A stretch of DNA of 36,369 nt from Prochlorococcus sp. AG-424-A03 (GTDB taxonomy: Bacteria > Cyanobacteriota > Cyanobacteriia > PCC-6307 > Cyanobiaceae), in NCBI GenBank assembly GCA_003213375.1, contig QCNA01000011.1, positions 1 through 36,369 on the forward strand, given 5' to 3'. Below the pieces are notes generated by a model, which had not been told where the DNA came from, ran no database searches, and was given only the letters and a program-made list of their open reading frames with translations. Shown piece by piece: positions 1 through 9,404 of the stretch (the first letter of the stretch is position 1; each line of letters opens with the position of its first letter). The position numbers and the translations under genes were made by a program.

Positions 1-509
1 TTCAAATTTAATAAAAGTGAAGCTGGCCAACTATCGTTAATTGCTTGTTCGGCAATATTCATTGCAATTTCTCCAGCAAATTCAAAATTTTTCCATTTAA
101 AACTAGCAACACTTATTGCCATGGAAGGAACATTTTCTAAAGTGCCTTCCATAGCTGCAGCGACTGTGCCTGAACAAAAAATATCTGTCCCTAAATTGGG
201 TCCGTGATTTATTCCGGATAGTACTAGATCAGGTTTATGATCCAAGAGTTCAGATAGTGCTAATTTGACACAATCAGCAGGTGTGCCGGAACATCCCCAA
301 GCTTCAATATCCTCTCCAAATAATTCGTCAGCTTTTTCCACTCTTAATGGGGATTGCAAAGTAAGACCATGACCAGTAGCTGATCTTTCTTGGTCAGGAC
401 ATACTACTTTTACCTTATGTCCTCTTTTTTGGGCTGATTTTGCTAAAGCTCTTATCCCCGCTGCGAAAACACCATCATCATTGCTAATTAATATATTTAA
501 CGGTTTCAT
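1..509 (-). CDS. surE: 5'/3'-nucleotidase SurE, 3' end cut by window edge
   Basis: Translating the minus strand from the ATG at 507-509 gives a SurE N-terminus that is still open at base 1, so only about 169 residues are visible. SurE is a metal-dependent phosphatase acting on nucleoside monophosphates. The family's metal-site residues are visible: the Asp pair D11-D12 in SNDDG, S43 in the ERSATGHG loop, and N101 in [12 protein letters not shown]. The CSGTPADC segment is also typical. It is divergent from pheS, with 68 bp between the two starts, so that gap should hold both promoters. The protein looks intact as far as it goes; the C-terminal part lies outside the window. Confidence 0.95.
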   Translation of the reverse strand, partial: MKPLNILISNDDGVFAAGIRALAKSAQKRGHKVKVVCPDQERSATGHGLTLQSPLRVEKADELFGEDIEAWGCSGTPADCVKLALSELLDHKPDLVLSGINHGPNLGTDIFCSGTVAAAMEGTLENVPSMAISVASFKWKNFEFAGEIAMNIAEQAINDSWPASLLLNL

Positions 510-577
510 TAATCAAGACATTTTATTTATGGACGATATTTAAGTAAGATAAAGCAATACTTATTTTTACTATATCA

Positions 578-1585
578 GTGAGTCAAATTGAATCATTAAG
601 TCAAATTGAGGAAAAACTAAATAATCTTTCTCTAACAGCAAAAAATAATATAGATAATTCTAATACTCATGAAGAACTGGATCAATTGAGAGTTTCCTTG
701 CTAGGGAAAAAAGGTGATTTATCAATTATTTTGAAAACAATGGGTCAATTATCTGCTACTGATAGACCAATTATTGGCCAGAAGGCAAATTTAATAAAAA
801 TAAATTTGCAAGAACTAATAACTGAAAGAAAAAATAAACTAAACAGCGAAGCCTTAGATAAAAAGATTAAAAAAGAAAAAATTGACGTAACTATCCCTTC
901 AATTGGAACACCCCCAGGGAATAAACATCCTTTGATTTCAACTCAAGACGAAATAATAGATATATTTTGTGGTTTAGGATACTCAGTTGAAAGTGGCCCT
1001 GAAATAGAAACTGATTTTTATAATTTTGAGTCTCTCAACATACCCAAAAATCATCCCGCAAGAGATATGCAGGATACTTTTTACTTAGATGAAAATCGAC
1101 TGTTAAGGACCCATACTTCTCCTGTTCAGATAAGGTACTTAGAGAAGAATCCTCCTCCAGTAAGAATTATTGCTCCAGGGAGAGTATATAGGAGAGATGC
1201 AGTAGATGCTACTCATTCTCCTGTATTTAATCAGGTTGAGGTTTTATGTATCGATCAAGATATTAATTTTAGTCATTTAAGAGGAACAGTTCTTACATTT
1301 TTAAAGGCCTTTTTTGGAGATATTCCTGTAAGATTTAGAGCTAGTTATTTCCCATTTACTGAACCTTCAGCAGAAGTAGACGTCCAATGGAAAGGTAAAT
1401 GGTTAGAAGTAATGGGTTGCGGAATGGTTGATCCAAAGGTCTTAGAAAAATTAGGAATTGATTCTGAGAAATGGACAGGTTTTGCAGCAGGATTAGGAGT
1501 TGAGAGATTTTGTATGGTGAGACATCAGATTGACGACATCAGAAAATTTTATACAAATGATATTAGATTCTTAGAACAGTTCTAA
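578..1585 (+). CDS. pheS: Phenylalanyl-tRNA synthetase alpha subunit
   Basis: This is the catalytic alpha subunit of the alpha2-beta2 class II synthetase that charges tRNA-Phe in the cytoplasm. The 335-residue length is normal for bacterial PheS. The N-terminal ~85 residues are the charged coiled-coil tRNA-binding arm. Class II motif 2 is visible as [18 protein letters not shown], and motif 3 as [16 protein letters not shown] near the C-terminus. The start is GTG at 578; there is no ATG alternative upstream in frame. It is divergent from surE and followed after 70 bp by nadK. The beta subunit gene is not in the window, as is common in cyanobacteria, where pheS and pheT are often unlinked. Confidence 0.97.
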   Translation: MSQIESLSQIEEKLNNLSLTAKNNIDNSNTHEELDQLRVSLLGKKGDLSIILKTMGQLSATDRPIIGQKANLIKINLQELITERKNKLNSEALDKKIKKEKIDVTIPSIGTPPGNKHPLISTQDEIIDIFCGLGYSVESGPEIETDFYNFESLNIPKNHPARDMQDTFYLDENRLLRTHTSPVQIRYLEKNPPPVRIIAPGRVYRRDAVDATHSPVFNQVEVLCIDQDINFSHLRGTVLTFLKAFFGDIPVRFRASYFPFTEPSAEVDVQWKGKWLEVMGCGMVDPKVLEKLGIDSEKWTGFAAGLGVERFCMVRHQIDDIRKFYTNDIRFLEQF

Positions 1586-1655
1586 TAGCATTTAATTTTT
1601 AAATTAGGATTGTCCAACAAATTAGTTTAAGATAGTTCTAGTTTTAATTTTTTGA

Positions 1656-2564
1656 TTGGTACGTAAAGCAGGACTAATCGTTAATGATGGAAAGGAACTA
1701 GCTGTTCAAACTGCAACTTCAGTTCAAAAAAAATTGGAAAAATCTAATTTTGAAGTTGTAAGAGTTAGTAGCTCTGGAGGGATGGTTGGTTTCGCAAATC
1801 CTGATCAACATGTACGTCCTTTGGGATATACGAATTGTGTCCCTGAGGGGTTTGATTCATCAATGGAATTTGCAATTGTTCTTGGCGGCGATGGGACTGT
1901 ACTTTCTGCTGCAAGGCAAACGGCACCTGCTAAAATTCCAATTCTTACAATAAATACTGGTCATTTAGGATTTCTTGCGGAAGCTTACTTGTCAAACCTG
2001 GATGATGCTATAAATAAAATAATTGCTGGAAATTGGGATATTGAAGAAAGAACTTGCTTTATCATTAGCGTAATGAGGAATGATCAGAGGAGATGGGAGT
2101 CTCTTTGCCTTAATGAGATGGCTCTTCATAGAGAACCTCTAACAAGTATGTGTCACTTTGAAATTTCTATAGGGCGACATGCTCCTGTGGATATTTCAGC
2201 TGATGGAGTAATTTTATCTACTCCAACCGGTTCTACTGCATATTCGTTGAGTGCTGGAGGGCCAGTAATTACACCTGATTGCCCAGTCGTGCAATTAACT
2301 CCAATTGCTCCACATTCATTGGCATCTAGGGCCTTGGTTTTTAATGATTCAGAGCCAGTAACTGTTTTTCCTGCAACTCCTGAAAGGTTAGTAATGGTTG
2401 TTGATGGCAATGCTGGTTGTTATGTTTGGCCTGAAGATAGGGTTTTAATAAGAAAAAGTAAACACTCAGTAAAATTTATTAGACTTGAAGATCACGAATT
2501 TTTCCAAGTTTTAAGAAATAAACTTGGTTGGGGTTTACCTCATGTGGCTAAACCTGATAAATAA
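1656..2564 (+). CDS. nadK: NAD kinase
   Basis: It phosphorylates NAD(H) to NADP(H), the NADP supply for photosynthetic electron transport and biosynthesis. The family hallmark GGDGT is at about residues 77-81, followed by [11 protein letters not shown], the LNE segment and the glycine-rich [19 protein letters not shown] block that forms the NAD site. The 302 residues match bacterial NAD kinases. The best start is TTG at 1656 (TTG-GTA-CGT-AAA); no ATG lies nearby in frame. Cyanobacteria usually carry two NAD kinases, and this is one of them. The gene converges on cobL, with only 13 bp between the stop codons. Confidence 0.95.
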   Translation: MVRKAGLIVNDGKELAVQTATSVQKKLEKSNFEVVRVSSSGGMVGFANPDQHVRPLGYTNCVPEGFDSSMEFAIVLGGDGTVLSAARQTAPAKIPILTINTGHLGFLAEAYLSNLDDAINKIIAGNWDIEERTCFIISVMRNDQRRWESLCLNEMALHREPLTSMCHFEISIGRHAPVDISADGVILSTPTGSTAYSLSAGGPVITPDCPVVQLTPIAPHSLASRALVFNDSEPVTVFPATPERLVMVVDGNAGCYVWPEDRVLIRKSKHSVKFIRLEDHEFFQVLRNKLGWGLPHVAKPDK

Positions 2565-2577
2565 CAATTATTTGAAT

Positions 2578-3852
2578 TTATTTTTTCCCTTTTAATAGAA
2601 AAACAGGATTATTTGGTTCTAGTCTCATTCCCTCCGCAATACTTAAGCTTTTATAGGTCTGAATTAAATTTAAATTTGTTTTGAAATTTTTATCTTCTAA
2701 TTCCTCTTTCAACTCTTTAATAGTTTGAATATTAATTATTGGGATAACGATAATGTCTCCAATATCCATATCTTGCGCAAGTTTATTAATAATCTGGAGT
2801 TTAGTTTTTTTATCACATCCTCCAATTATTAATCTATTAGGGTTTTCAAAAGAATTTAAATTTCTCGTATTCAAGGTGTAATTAATGTCTTCCTCAAAAA
2901 TAAATTTTGGTTTGACGTCAAGCCTTTTTGAGTTTTCTAGTATTAATGACTTTGAACCAATCCTTTTATCGAAACAAAACAAATCCAAATTAGGCCTTAA
3001 CTTTAGTGCCTCTAAACCAATTGACCCACAACCTGCTCCTATATCCCAAATGACACCATTTCTTGGGAGTTCTAAAGCAGCTAATATTTGAATACGAACT
3101 TCCCTTTTAGTTAATAAATTTGGTCTATCATCAAAAGTCTTAAAAAAATTGTCATTGATTCCGAATAGAGGAAGATTGTTGTTCGAATAATTTTCCTTTT
3201 TTTTTGAAAGAATAGCAATATTCAAACTTGATATATCTGAGGGCAATGACTCTTTAAGATTTAATTTTCTGATTTTTTCATTTTCGAAGCCTATTTCTTC
3301 ACAGAGCCAAAAATCATAGATGTCAATCAAATCAAATTCTGATAAGTTTTTTTTGATTATTTCTAGACTTTTGTTATTTGAATCTGTAATGATAGCCAAA
3401 TTTGAAGGTCTTGCTTTAAGAGCCTCAATTAACTTAGTCGAATCTCTGCCGTGAATACTCACATTAACAGTATCTTGCCATGGGATCTTTAACTTACTAA
3501 ATGCTAATTGAATGCAAGTATTTGAAGGGTAGAAACTTAATTCATCTTTTGAAAAATTATCTAGTAGTATTCTCCCAATGCCAAACCAAAGTGGATCTCC
3601 TCTCGAAATTAAAATTACATCAGTTTTTTGTGATCTAAGCCAGTTAACAAGTTCCTCATTACTATTGCTCGAAAAAAATAATTTCTTTTTTTTTAAACCA
3701 TTTTCTTTCCATGATTTTATTTCTTCAAAATATGAATTTGGAACGGCAATAGAAACTGTCTCTTGAAATAGATTTTGTAATTTGAAAGATAGATCCTCAA
3801 ATTTATAAGAATTAATTCCTACTACATGAATTTTTCTTTTTTTTTCAGTCAT
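2578..3852 (-). CDS. cobL: Precorrin-6Y C5,15-methyltransferase (decarboxylating), CbiE-CbiT fusion
   Basis: This bifunctional corrin-ring enzyme methylates C5 and C15 and removes the C12 acetate carboxyl, in the (pseudo)cobalamin pathway. The N-terminal half (about residues 1-210) is CbiE-like, with the tetrapyrrole-methylase motif SRGDPLWFGIGR. The C-terminal half (about 245-424) is CbiT-like, beginning LTKREVR and carrying the SAM-binding WDIGAGCGSIGLEA. The 424 residues equal a full CobL fusion. It is convergent with nadK and divergent from the small gene at 3906. De novo corrinoid synthesis is general in Prochlorococcus, so this is core content. Confidence 0.92.
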   Translation of the reverse strand: MTEKKRKIHVVGINSYKFEDLSFKLQNLFQETVSIAVPNSYFEEIKSWKENGLKKKKLFFSSNSNEELVNWLRSQKTDVILISRGDPLWFGIGRILLDNFSKDELSFYPSNTCIQLAFSKLKIPWQDTVNVSIHGRDSTKLIEALKARPSNLAIITDSNNKSLEIIKKNLSEFDLIDIYDFWLCEEIGFENEKIRKLNLKESLPSDISSLNIAILSKKKENYSNNNLPLFGINDNFFKTFDDRPNLLTKREVRIQILAALELPRNGVIWDIGAGCGSIGLEALKLRPNLDLFCFDKRIGSKSLILENSKRLDVKPKFIFEEDINYTLNTRNLNSFENPNRLIIGGCDKKTKLQIINKLAQDMDIGDIIVIPIINIQTIKELKEELEDKNFKTNLNLIQTYKSLSIAEGMRLEPNNPVFLLKGKK

Positions 3853-3905
3853 AAATATTTAATTAAAAGAAACTTATATATTTGAATGTTTTATTAAATT
3901 ATCTT

Positions 3906-4187
3906 ATGATTGTTCGAGCTTTTATAATAAATCAATTGTCTGAAAGAAGAAAGAGATTACATGATTTATTATTAACTCTAATAAATAAAGATAGTGAATT
4001 TGAGTTTATTGAAGAAGATTCTAACGATTTAACATCTAGCTATTCCGAAAAAGACACTTTGAATTTATCTCGAGTTATAGAAAAAAATCGTAAAATAATC
4101 AAAAGATATCAAGCTATTGTAAGAACAGCTGTTACTCTTGATGCCCTGATGGATTCTGAAAATGAAGAAAATTACAAAATCAAATAA
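3906..4187 (+). CDS. Small conserved cyanobacterial protein of unknown function
   Basis: This is a 93-residue protein if it starts at the ATG at 3906 (MIVRAFIINQLSERRKRL). A TTG at 3882 would add eight residues (NVLLNYL-like, atypical), so I prefer the ATG. It has no transmembrane segment or catalytic motif that I recognise. The middle is acidic (EFEFIEEDSND), the rest is helical and charged, and there is a conserved-looking C-terminal helix (IIKRYQAIVRTAVTLDALMD). Its 3' end overlaps the next gene by 26 bp, so the two are probably co-transcribed and translationally coupled. No function is claimed. Confidence 0.7.
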   Translation: MIVRAFIINQLSERRKRLHDLLLTLINKDSEFEFIEEDSNDLTSSYSEKDTLNLSRVIEKNRKIIKRYQAIVRTAVTLDALMDSENEENYKIK

Positions 4188-4662
4188 AAATATTTTTTTA
4201 AAAAAAATATTACCTTTACTTTTACTACTATCCTTTATTTTTAACCCTTTAAAAGTATCTGCACAAGTTGCAGAAACAGAAATAAATGGAGAATTTATGA
4301 ATGCCAGCAGTGAGTTTTTAAGAGATTTGGACTTTGAAACTTGGCAATTAGTAGCCTATAAATCACCTCTTTTTGAAGATAAATTGATCTTGAGAGTAAT
4401 AGGATATCCAGGAAATCTTAGGATTGATCATCCCACTGACTTGAGGGTTGAATCCGGGAGAAAAAAGTGGCTTTTAGATGATAAAACATTACTTAATGTT
4501 GATTTAGCAAATGATGGAAGGCAAGCTGCAGCAGAATTCAATCTTGATGAATTGATTAAAAATTTAGATAAAAATAGACCATTAAGATTATCTTTGTCGG
4601 GAGTTTTTTCTGAGTTACCTGTTCCTCCTTTTGTCGTTAAAGAGTGGAGATCACTTAACTGA
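4162..4662 (+). CDS. Exported DUF3122 family protein
   Basis: The 166-residue protein has a clear N-terminal signal peptide: Lys-rich start, hydrophobic core LPLLLLLSFIF, and a likely cleavage after VSA near residue 34. It should act in the periplasm or thylakoid lumen. The mature part matches the cyanobacterial DUF3122 pattern as I know it (WQLVAYKSPL, LRVIGYPG, a PPFVVKEW ending). No enzymatic residues are apparent and the function is unknown. It overlaps the preceding small gene by 26 bp and is followed 15 bp later by the ribD start, suggesting a three-gene transcription unit. Confidence 0.8.
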   Translation: MKKITKSNKNIFLKKILPLLLLLSFIFNPLKVSAQVAETEINGEFMNASSEFLRDLDFETWQLVAYKSPLFEDKLILRVIGYPGNLRIDHPTDLRVESGRKKWLLDDKTLLNVDLANDGRQAAAEFNLDELIKNLDKNRPLRLSLSGVFSELPVPPFVVKEWRSLN

Positions 4663-4677
4663 ATATAATTTTTGTTG

Positions 4678-5772
4678 ATGACTGAAAAAAATGTAAACCA
4701 TACAAAATGGATGAAAAGAGCAATTCTTTTGGCTTCTTTAGGCAAAAATACAACGAGTCCAAACCCAAAGGTGGGAGCAGTGATACTTGATAAGAATGGA
4801 AAGCTTATTTCAGAAGGGTTTCATTTCAAGGCAGGGATGCCTCATGCAGAGGCAATGGCTTTTAATAATTTAAAAAAAGATGCTAAAGGCGGGTCAATTT
4901 ATGTAAATCTTGAACCTTGTTGCCACCAGGGTAGAACTCCTCCATGTGTAGATAAGGTGATATCCTCTGGGATAAAAAGAGCTTTTATATCTATTGAAGA
5001 CCCTGATGTAAGAGTCGCTGGTAAAGGTATTAAGATGCTAGAAGAAGCTGGAATAAAAGTTCACTTAGGATTATGTAAAAAGGAATCCTTAAATTTAAAT
5101 AAGGCTTTCATTCATAGGAATATTACTAAAAAGTCATTTGGTGTTTTTAAATGGGCAATGAGTATTGATGGAAGAATAGCTTTAAAAAATGGAAAAAGTA
5201 AATGGATTACTAATGATGAATCAAGGGCATTAGTACATTCTTTTAGAGCAGAATTTGATGCAATAATCATTGGTGGAAACACATTAAGAAGAGATAATCC
5301 CCTCTTAACTACTAGAGGTTTAAAAAATCCTGAGCCTTTGCGGGTTGTTTTTACAAAAAGTTTAGACCTGCCAACAAAATCTAATCTTTGGGATTGTAAT
5401 AAGGCAAAAACATTAGTTATTTATGATTCTTCTAAAGCAAATGAAAGTCACCTCTCAAGGATTCCGAAATGTGTGGAGGTCGAAAAGGTATCATCAGATA
5501 ATCCAGAGTTGATTTCAAAAATACTTGCTAAAAGAGGATGTAATTATGTTTTATGGGAATGTGGCCCTCAATTGGCTACTGCTGCTATTAAATCTAATTG
5601 TATTCAGGAAATTATAACTTTTATTTCTCCAAAAATTTTAGGCGGAGAAAATAATATGAATCCCCTTGGGGACTTTGAGTTTGGAGAAATGCATGAAATT
5701 ATTAAATTAAGTGAACCTCAGCTTAGTTTGATTGGTGATGATATATGCGTTAAGAGTTTATTCAAAAATTAA
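4678..5772 (+). CDS. ribD: Bifunctional riboflavin biosynthesis protein RibD (deaminase/reductase)
   Basis: RibD deaminates the 2,5-diaminopyrimidine product of GTP cyclohydrolase II and then reduces its ribosyl chain. The N-terminal deaminase domain shows the zinc motif: H56 and catalytic E58 in PHAEAMAF, then C81 and C90 in PCCHQGRTPPC. The reductase domain begins near residue 155 with the WAMSIDGRIAL segment and continues with IIGGNTLRRDNPLLTTR. Starting at the ATG at 4678 gives 364 residues, a normal length; the two in-frame TTG codons at 4672-4677 are less likely starts. The gene follows the DUF3122 gene on the same strand. Confidence 0.95.
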   Translation: MTEKNVNHTKWMKRAILLASLGKNTTSPNPKVGAVILDKNGKLISEGFHFKAGMPHAEAMAFNNLKKDAKGGSIYVNLEPCCHQGRTPPCVDKVISSGIKRAFISIEDPDVRVAGKGIKMLEEAGIKVHLGLCKKESLNLNKAFIHRNITKKSFGVFKWAMSIDGRIALKNGKSKWITNDESRALVHSFRAEFDAIIIGGNTLRRDNPLLTTRGLKNPEPLRVVFTKSLDLPTKSNLWDCNKAKTLVIYDSSKANESHLSRIPKCVEVEKVSSDNPELISKILAKRGCNYVLWECGPQLATAAIKSNCIQEIITFISPKILGGENNMNPLGDFEFGEMHEIIKLSEPQLSLIGDDICVKSLFKN

Positions 5773-5788
5773 TTTTTAAGATATTTAT

Positions 5789-5819
5789 TTGGGTTAAAGT
5801 ACCGTACGGTTCTTACCCA
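5789..5819. promoter_or_regulatory. GC-richer imperfect palindrome upstream of ftsH
   Basis: Around a perfect 10-bp centre (ACCGTACGGT, 5801-5810) the arms continue imperfectly outwards (TTGGGT...ACCCAA). The whole is close to symmetric over about 30 bp in an otherwise AT-rich gap. An A-run, not a T-run, follows on the + strand, so it is not a convincing terminator for ribD. Its place about 70 bp before the ftsH start suits an operator or a 5' leader hairpin. The binding protein is unknown. Confidence 0.4.
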
Positions 5820-5885
5820 AAAAAAACAATACAGATACGGAAACTGTTGGTTTAGTTTATAATAAGTTCAAATTTGCCCACAATT

Positions 5886-7748
5886 ATGCCAATAAGACAA
5901 GACGATAATCAACCTAATAGAAGATTTGGAATTGTAAATATCATTTTGATAGGAGTTGGAGCACTACTTTTATTTAGTAGCCTTTTCCCTAACCAAAATA
6001 TGCAAATCCCTAGGGTTCCTTACTCCTTATTTATTGATCAAGTTAATGATGGAGAGGTAAAGAGAGCATATATTACCCAAGAACAAATCAGATATGAGTT
6101 AAATGGAGCTGAAGAAGGAGCACCTTCAGTTTTAGCAACAACTCCAATTTTTGATATGGATCTGCCCCAAAGGTTAGAAAGTAAAGGGGTGGAATTCGCT
6201 GCTGCCCCTCCAAAGAAACCTAATTTCTTCTCAACTATATTGAGCTGGGTTGTACCTCCTTTGATTTTTATCCTTGTCTTACAATTTTTCGCTAGAAGAA
6301 GCATGGGTGGCGGAGGTGCTCAGGGAGCTCTAAGTTTTACTAAAAGCAAAGCTAAAGTTTATGTACCAGATGATGAATCAAAAGTGACATTCGAAGACGT
6401 AGCTGGAGTTGATGAAGCTAAGGATGAATTAACAGAGATAGTTGATTTTTTAAAAAGACCAGAAAGATATACTGATATTGGAGCTCGAATACCTAAGGGT
6501 GTACTTCTTGTAGGACCTCCAGGAACAGGAAAAACTCTTCTTTCAAAGGCTGTAGCTGGTGAAGCAGAAGTTCCTTTCTTCATTATTTCAGGTTCTGAAT
6601 TCGTTGAGCTTTTTGTAGGTGCAGGCGCGGCAAGAGTTAGGGATCTGTTTGAACAAGCAAAGAAAAAAGCTCCTTGCATTATTTTTATTGACGAATTAGA
6701 TGCTATAGGTAAAAGCCGTTCTGGATCTATGGGAGTAGTTGGTGGAAATGACGAAAGAGAACAAACTTTAAATCAGTTGCTAACTGAAATGGATGGTTTT
6801 GCTTCAACTGATAAGCCTGTTATTGTTCTTGCTGCTACTAACCAACCGGAAGTCCTAGATGCCGCGTTATTAAGGCCTGGAAGATTTGATAGGCAAGTTT
6901 TAGTCGATAGACCTGATTTGTTAGGAAGAAAAACAATTCTAGAAATTTACACAAAAAAAGTTAAATTAGCAGACTCTATAGATCTAGATTCAATTGCACA
7001 AGCAACAAGCGGTTTTGCAGGTGCCGATTTAGCAAATATGGTAAATGAAGCTGCTTTACTTGCAGCCAGAGCAAAAAGAAAAAGCGTAGAGCAACAAGAT
7101 TTAAGTGAGGCTATTGAGAGAGTTGTTGCTGGTTTGGAAAAAAAGAGTCGTGTTTTGCAAGATGATGAAAAGAAAGTGGTGGCCTATCACGAGGTTGGTC
7201 ATGCAATAGTTGGTCATCTTATGCCTGGAGGTTCAAAAGTTGCCAAGATCTCAATTGTACCAAGAGGTATGAGTGCACTTGGTTATACTCTGCAATTGCC
7301 AACAGAAGAAAGATTTTTGAATTCTAAAGATGAATTAAAAGGACAAATAGCTACACTTCTTGGGGGAAGATCAGCAGAAGAGGTCGTTTTTGGAAAAATA
7401 ACAACTGGAGCTTCAAATGATCTTCAAAGAGCTACTGATATAGCAGAACAAATGGTCGGTACGTTCGGAATGAGTGACATTCTTGGTCCCCTTGCTTATG
7501 ACAAACAAGGTGGAGGTCAGTTCTTAGGAAATGGCAACAATCCAAGAAGATCTGTTAGTGATGCTACTGCTCAAGCAATAGACAAAGAGGTTAGAGAATT
7601 GGTAGATGATGCACACGAAACAGCACTAAATATTTTGAGGAATAATTTACCTCTTCTTGAATCGATTTCGCAAAAAATTCTCAAAGAAGAAGTTATAGAG
7701 GGTGAGGATCTTAAAACCCTCTTAGCTGAGAGTAAAATGCCTGCATAG
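5886..7748 (+). CDS. ftsH: ATP-dependent zinc metalloprotease FtsH
   Basis: This membrane AAA+ protease degrades damaged membrane proteins; in cyanobacteria members of this family turn over photosystem II D1. There are two N-terminal membrane segments (about 14-34 and 115-135) around a periplasmic/lumenal domain. The Walker A GPPGTGKT is at 210-217, Walker B is [11 protein letters not shown], and the second-region-of-homology is [10 protein letters not shown]. The zinc site is HEVGH (H435, H439), with the likely third ligand D512 in ASNDLQ. It is complete at 620 residues. I start at the ATG at 5886 (MPIRQDD); a TTG at 5874 would add four residues. Cyanobacteria carry several ftsH genes and the paralogue number cannot be fixed from sequence alone. 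Confidence 0.95.
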   Translation: MPIRQDDNQPNRRFGIVNIILIGVGALLLFSSLFPNQNMQIPRVPYSLFIDQVNDGEVKRAYITQEQIRYELNGAEEGAPSVLATTPIFDMDLPQRLESKGVEFAAAPPKKPNFFSTILSWVVPPLIFILVLQFFARRSMGGGGAQGALSFTKSKAKVYVPDDESKVTFEDVAGVDEAKDELTEIVDFLKRPERYTDIGARIPKGVLLVGPPGTGKTLLSKAVAGEAEVPFFIISGSEFVELFVGAGAARVRDLFEQAKKKAPCIIFIDELDAIGKSRSGSMGVVGGNDEREQTLNQLLTEMDGFASTDKPVIVLAATNQPEVLDAALLRPGRFDRQVLVDRPDLLGRKTILEIYTKKVKLADSIDLDSIAQATSGFAGADLANMVNEAALLAARAKRKSVEQQDLSEAIERVVAGLEKKSRVLQDDEKKVVAYHEVGHAIVGHLMPGGSKVAKISIVPRGMSALGYTLQLPTEERFLNSKDELKGQIATLLGGRSAEEVVFGKITTGASNDLQRATDIAEQMVGTFGMSDILGPLAYDKQGGGQFLGNGNNPRRSVSDATAQAIDKEVRELVDDAHETALNILRNNLPLLESISQKILKEEVIEGEDLKTLLAESKMPA

Positions 7749-7776
7749 TAAAATTTAGGTTTTCGTATAAATTTAG

Positions 7777-8700
7777 ATGTTAAATCCGATAAAGCTTGCA
7801 AATAAAAATTTTCTTTCAAGCTTAGACATAACCACTGAAGAATTTATATATATCCTAGAACTTGCTAAAAATTTTAAGAACAAGGATGTAGACATAAAAT
7901 TGAAAGATAAAGTCTTAGGACTAATTTTCAATAAGTCTTCCACGAGAACAAGAGTTAGTTTTCAAGTCGCCATGTCAAGACTTGGGGGCACTACAATTGA
8001 TTTAGATCCTAATACTTCACAAATTGGAAGAGGAGAGCCTATTAAAGATACTGCAAGAGTGTTAAGTAGATTCTGTGATGTGCTTGCTATAAGAACATTT
8101 AATCAATCAGATTTGGAGGAATTTGCGAAGTGGTCTTCTATACCAATAATTAATGCTCTTACAGATTTAGAACATCCTTGTCAAGCTTTGGCGGATTTTA
8201 TGACAATCCAAGAGGAATTTGTTGATTTTAAAAATATAGTTTTAACTTTTGTTGGTGATGGCAATAATGTTGCTAACTCACTTATTTTATGTGGAGCATT
8301 ATTAGGTGTTGAAGTCAGGATTGCATGTCCCTCGGGCTATGAACCCAATTCTTCTATTGTAAATAAAGCATTAGAGATATACGAGAATAAAAGTTTATTG
8401 AAGATCACTAATGACCCTAATACAGCAGTTTACGGGGCAAATGTTATTTATACAGATGTTTGGTCTTCTATGGGGGAAGAAAATAAAAAGGAAGAAAAGG
8501 ATAAGGAATTTGATGGATTTACTATTGATAGTAATTTAATAAAAAACGCAGATAGAGATGCAATTATTCTTCATTGTCTTCCTGCTTATAGATCTAAAGA
8601 AATAACTGATGAAGTAATTGAAAGTAAGAGAAGTAGAATTTTTGATCAAGCTGAAAATAGGTTGCATGCGCAACAAGCTCTTCTGTCTTGCCTAATATAA
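7777..8700 (+). CDS. argF: Ornithine carbamoyltransferase
   Basis: It forms citrulline from ornithine and carbamoyl phosphate in arginine biosynthesis. The carbamoyl-phosphate motif SSTRTR sits at about residues 54-59. The LEHPCQALADF motif follows, and HCLPAYR near the C-terminus carries the ornithine-side Cys. The 307 residues match anabolic OTCases. Catalytic motifs are all present. It starts with ATG, 28 bp after ftsH on the same strand, and is followed by lexA. Confidence 0.96.
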   Translation: MLNPIKLANKNFLSSLDITTEEFIYILELAKNFKNKDVDIKLKDKVLGLIFNKSSTRTRVSFQVAMSRLGGTTIDLDPNTSQIGRGEPIKDTARVLSRFCDVLAIRTFNQSDLEEFAKWSSIPIINALTDLEHPCQALADFMTIQEEFVDFKNIVLTFVGDGNNVANSLILCGALLGVEVRIACPSGYEPNSSIVNKALEIYENKSLLKITNDPNTAVYGANVIYTDVWSSMGEENKKEEKDKEFDGFTIDSNLIKNADRDAIILHCLPAYRSKEITDEVIESKRSRIFDQAENRLHAQQALLSCLI

Positions 8701-8729
8701 GTAAAAACTTGCACTTTCCTCTTTGAAGG

Positions 8730-8743
8730 GGTACAAATGTATT
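8730..8743 (+). promoter_or_regulatory. Candidate LexA box 1 upstream of lexA
   Basis: GGTACAAATGTATT fits the cyanobacterial LexA box RGTACNNNDGTWCB except for one base (GTAT in place of GTWC). It lies about 30 bp before the lexA start, where autorepression would be expected. Confidence 0.55.
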
Positions 8744-8745
8744 AG

Positions 8746-8759
8746 AGTACATATGTTTT
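8746..8759 (+). promoter_or_regulatory. Candidate LexA box 2 upstream of lexA
   Basis: AGTACATATGTTTT again fits RGTACNNNDGTWCB with one mismatch (GTTT for GTWC). It lies 16 bp downstream of box 1 and ends 5 bp before the start codon, so bound repressor would also block the ribosome-binding region or the start of transcription. Confidence 0.55.
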
Positions 8760-8763
8760 AGTT

Positions 8764-9381
8764 TTGAATTCGTCTCGAAAGAATCTTTCTGAAGCTCAAA
8801 ACGAGCTTTATGAGTGGATAAAAAGTTATATGAGAGATTTTCATCATAGTCCTTCTATCAGGCAAATGATGTTAGCTATGGGTCTAAGGTCACCTGCACC
8901 TATACAAAGCAGATTAAAGCATTTACAGCAAAAAGGTTTTATTAGTTGGCAAGAAGGTAAAGCCAGGACTCTGCAAATTGTTGATGAAGTATTTGAAGGG
9001 GTACCAATTATGGGTTCTGTAGCTGCAGGAGGTTTAATTGAAACTTATTCTGATGTTCATGAGAATTTAGATATTTCAGATATTTTTCAAAAGAAAAATG
9101 TTTTTGCTCTAACGGTCAATGGAGATTCAATGATAGATGCATGTATTGCAGATGGAGATATGGTCTTGATGGAACCAGTTACAGAATCATTATCACTTAG
9201 GAATGGAATGATAGTAAGTGCAATGGTTCCAGGACTGGGTACAACTTTAAAATATTTTTTTAAGAGGGGAGGAAAAATTTTTCTTGAAGCAGCGAATCCA
9301 GCTTATGGACCAATTGAGTTAAATTTTGATCAGGCTGTAATTCAAGGAAAGCTTTTAGCTGTTTGGAGAAAAGTTAAGTAA
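8764..9381 (+). CDS. lexA: LexA repressor, SOS regulator with self-cleavage residues
   Basis: It represses DNA-damage genes and is inactivated by RecA-stimulated self-cleavage. The N-terminal winged helix (about 1-72) contains the SPSIRQMMLAMGLRSPAP recognition region. The S24-type peptidase domain has the Ala88-Gly89 scissile bond in SVAAGG, the catalytic Ser122 in NGDSM, and Lys163 in TTLKYF. It should therefore be a true cleavable LexA, unlike the Synechocystis protein, which lacks these residues. It is 205 residues long with a TTG start at 8764; the next in-frame ATG would remove part of the DNA-binding helix. Two LexA-like boxes precede it. It converges on the next gene with a 23-bp gap. 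Confidence 0.95.
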   Translation: MNSSRKNLSEAQNELYEWIKSYMRDFHHSPSIRQMMLAMGLRSPAPIQSRLKHLQQKGFISWQEGKARTLQIVDEVFEGVPIMGSVAAGGLIETYSDVHENLDISDIFQKKNVFALTVNGDSMIDACIADGDMVLMEPVTESLSLRNGMIVSAMVPGLGTTLKYFFKRGGKIFLEAANPAYGPIELNFDQAVIQGKLLAVWRKVK

Positions 9382-9404
9382 ATAAACTATCCAAAATAAT
9401 TGTT

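Noticed and set aside
2153-2410. Open frame on the minus strand inside nadK
   Set aside because: It lies wholly within a confident gene on the other strand and has no recognisable domain; it is a shadow frame.
3882-3905. TTG start for the small gene before the DUF3122 gene
   Set aside because: The added residues are hydrophobic and unlike the rest; the ATG at 3906 is the simpler choice.
5789-5819. Intrinsic terminator after ribD
   Set aside because: The hairpin is present but an A-run follows on the + strand instead of a T-run; I kept it as a regulatory candidate.
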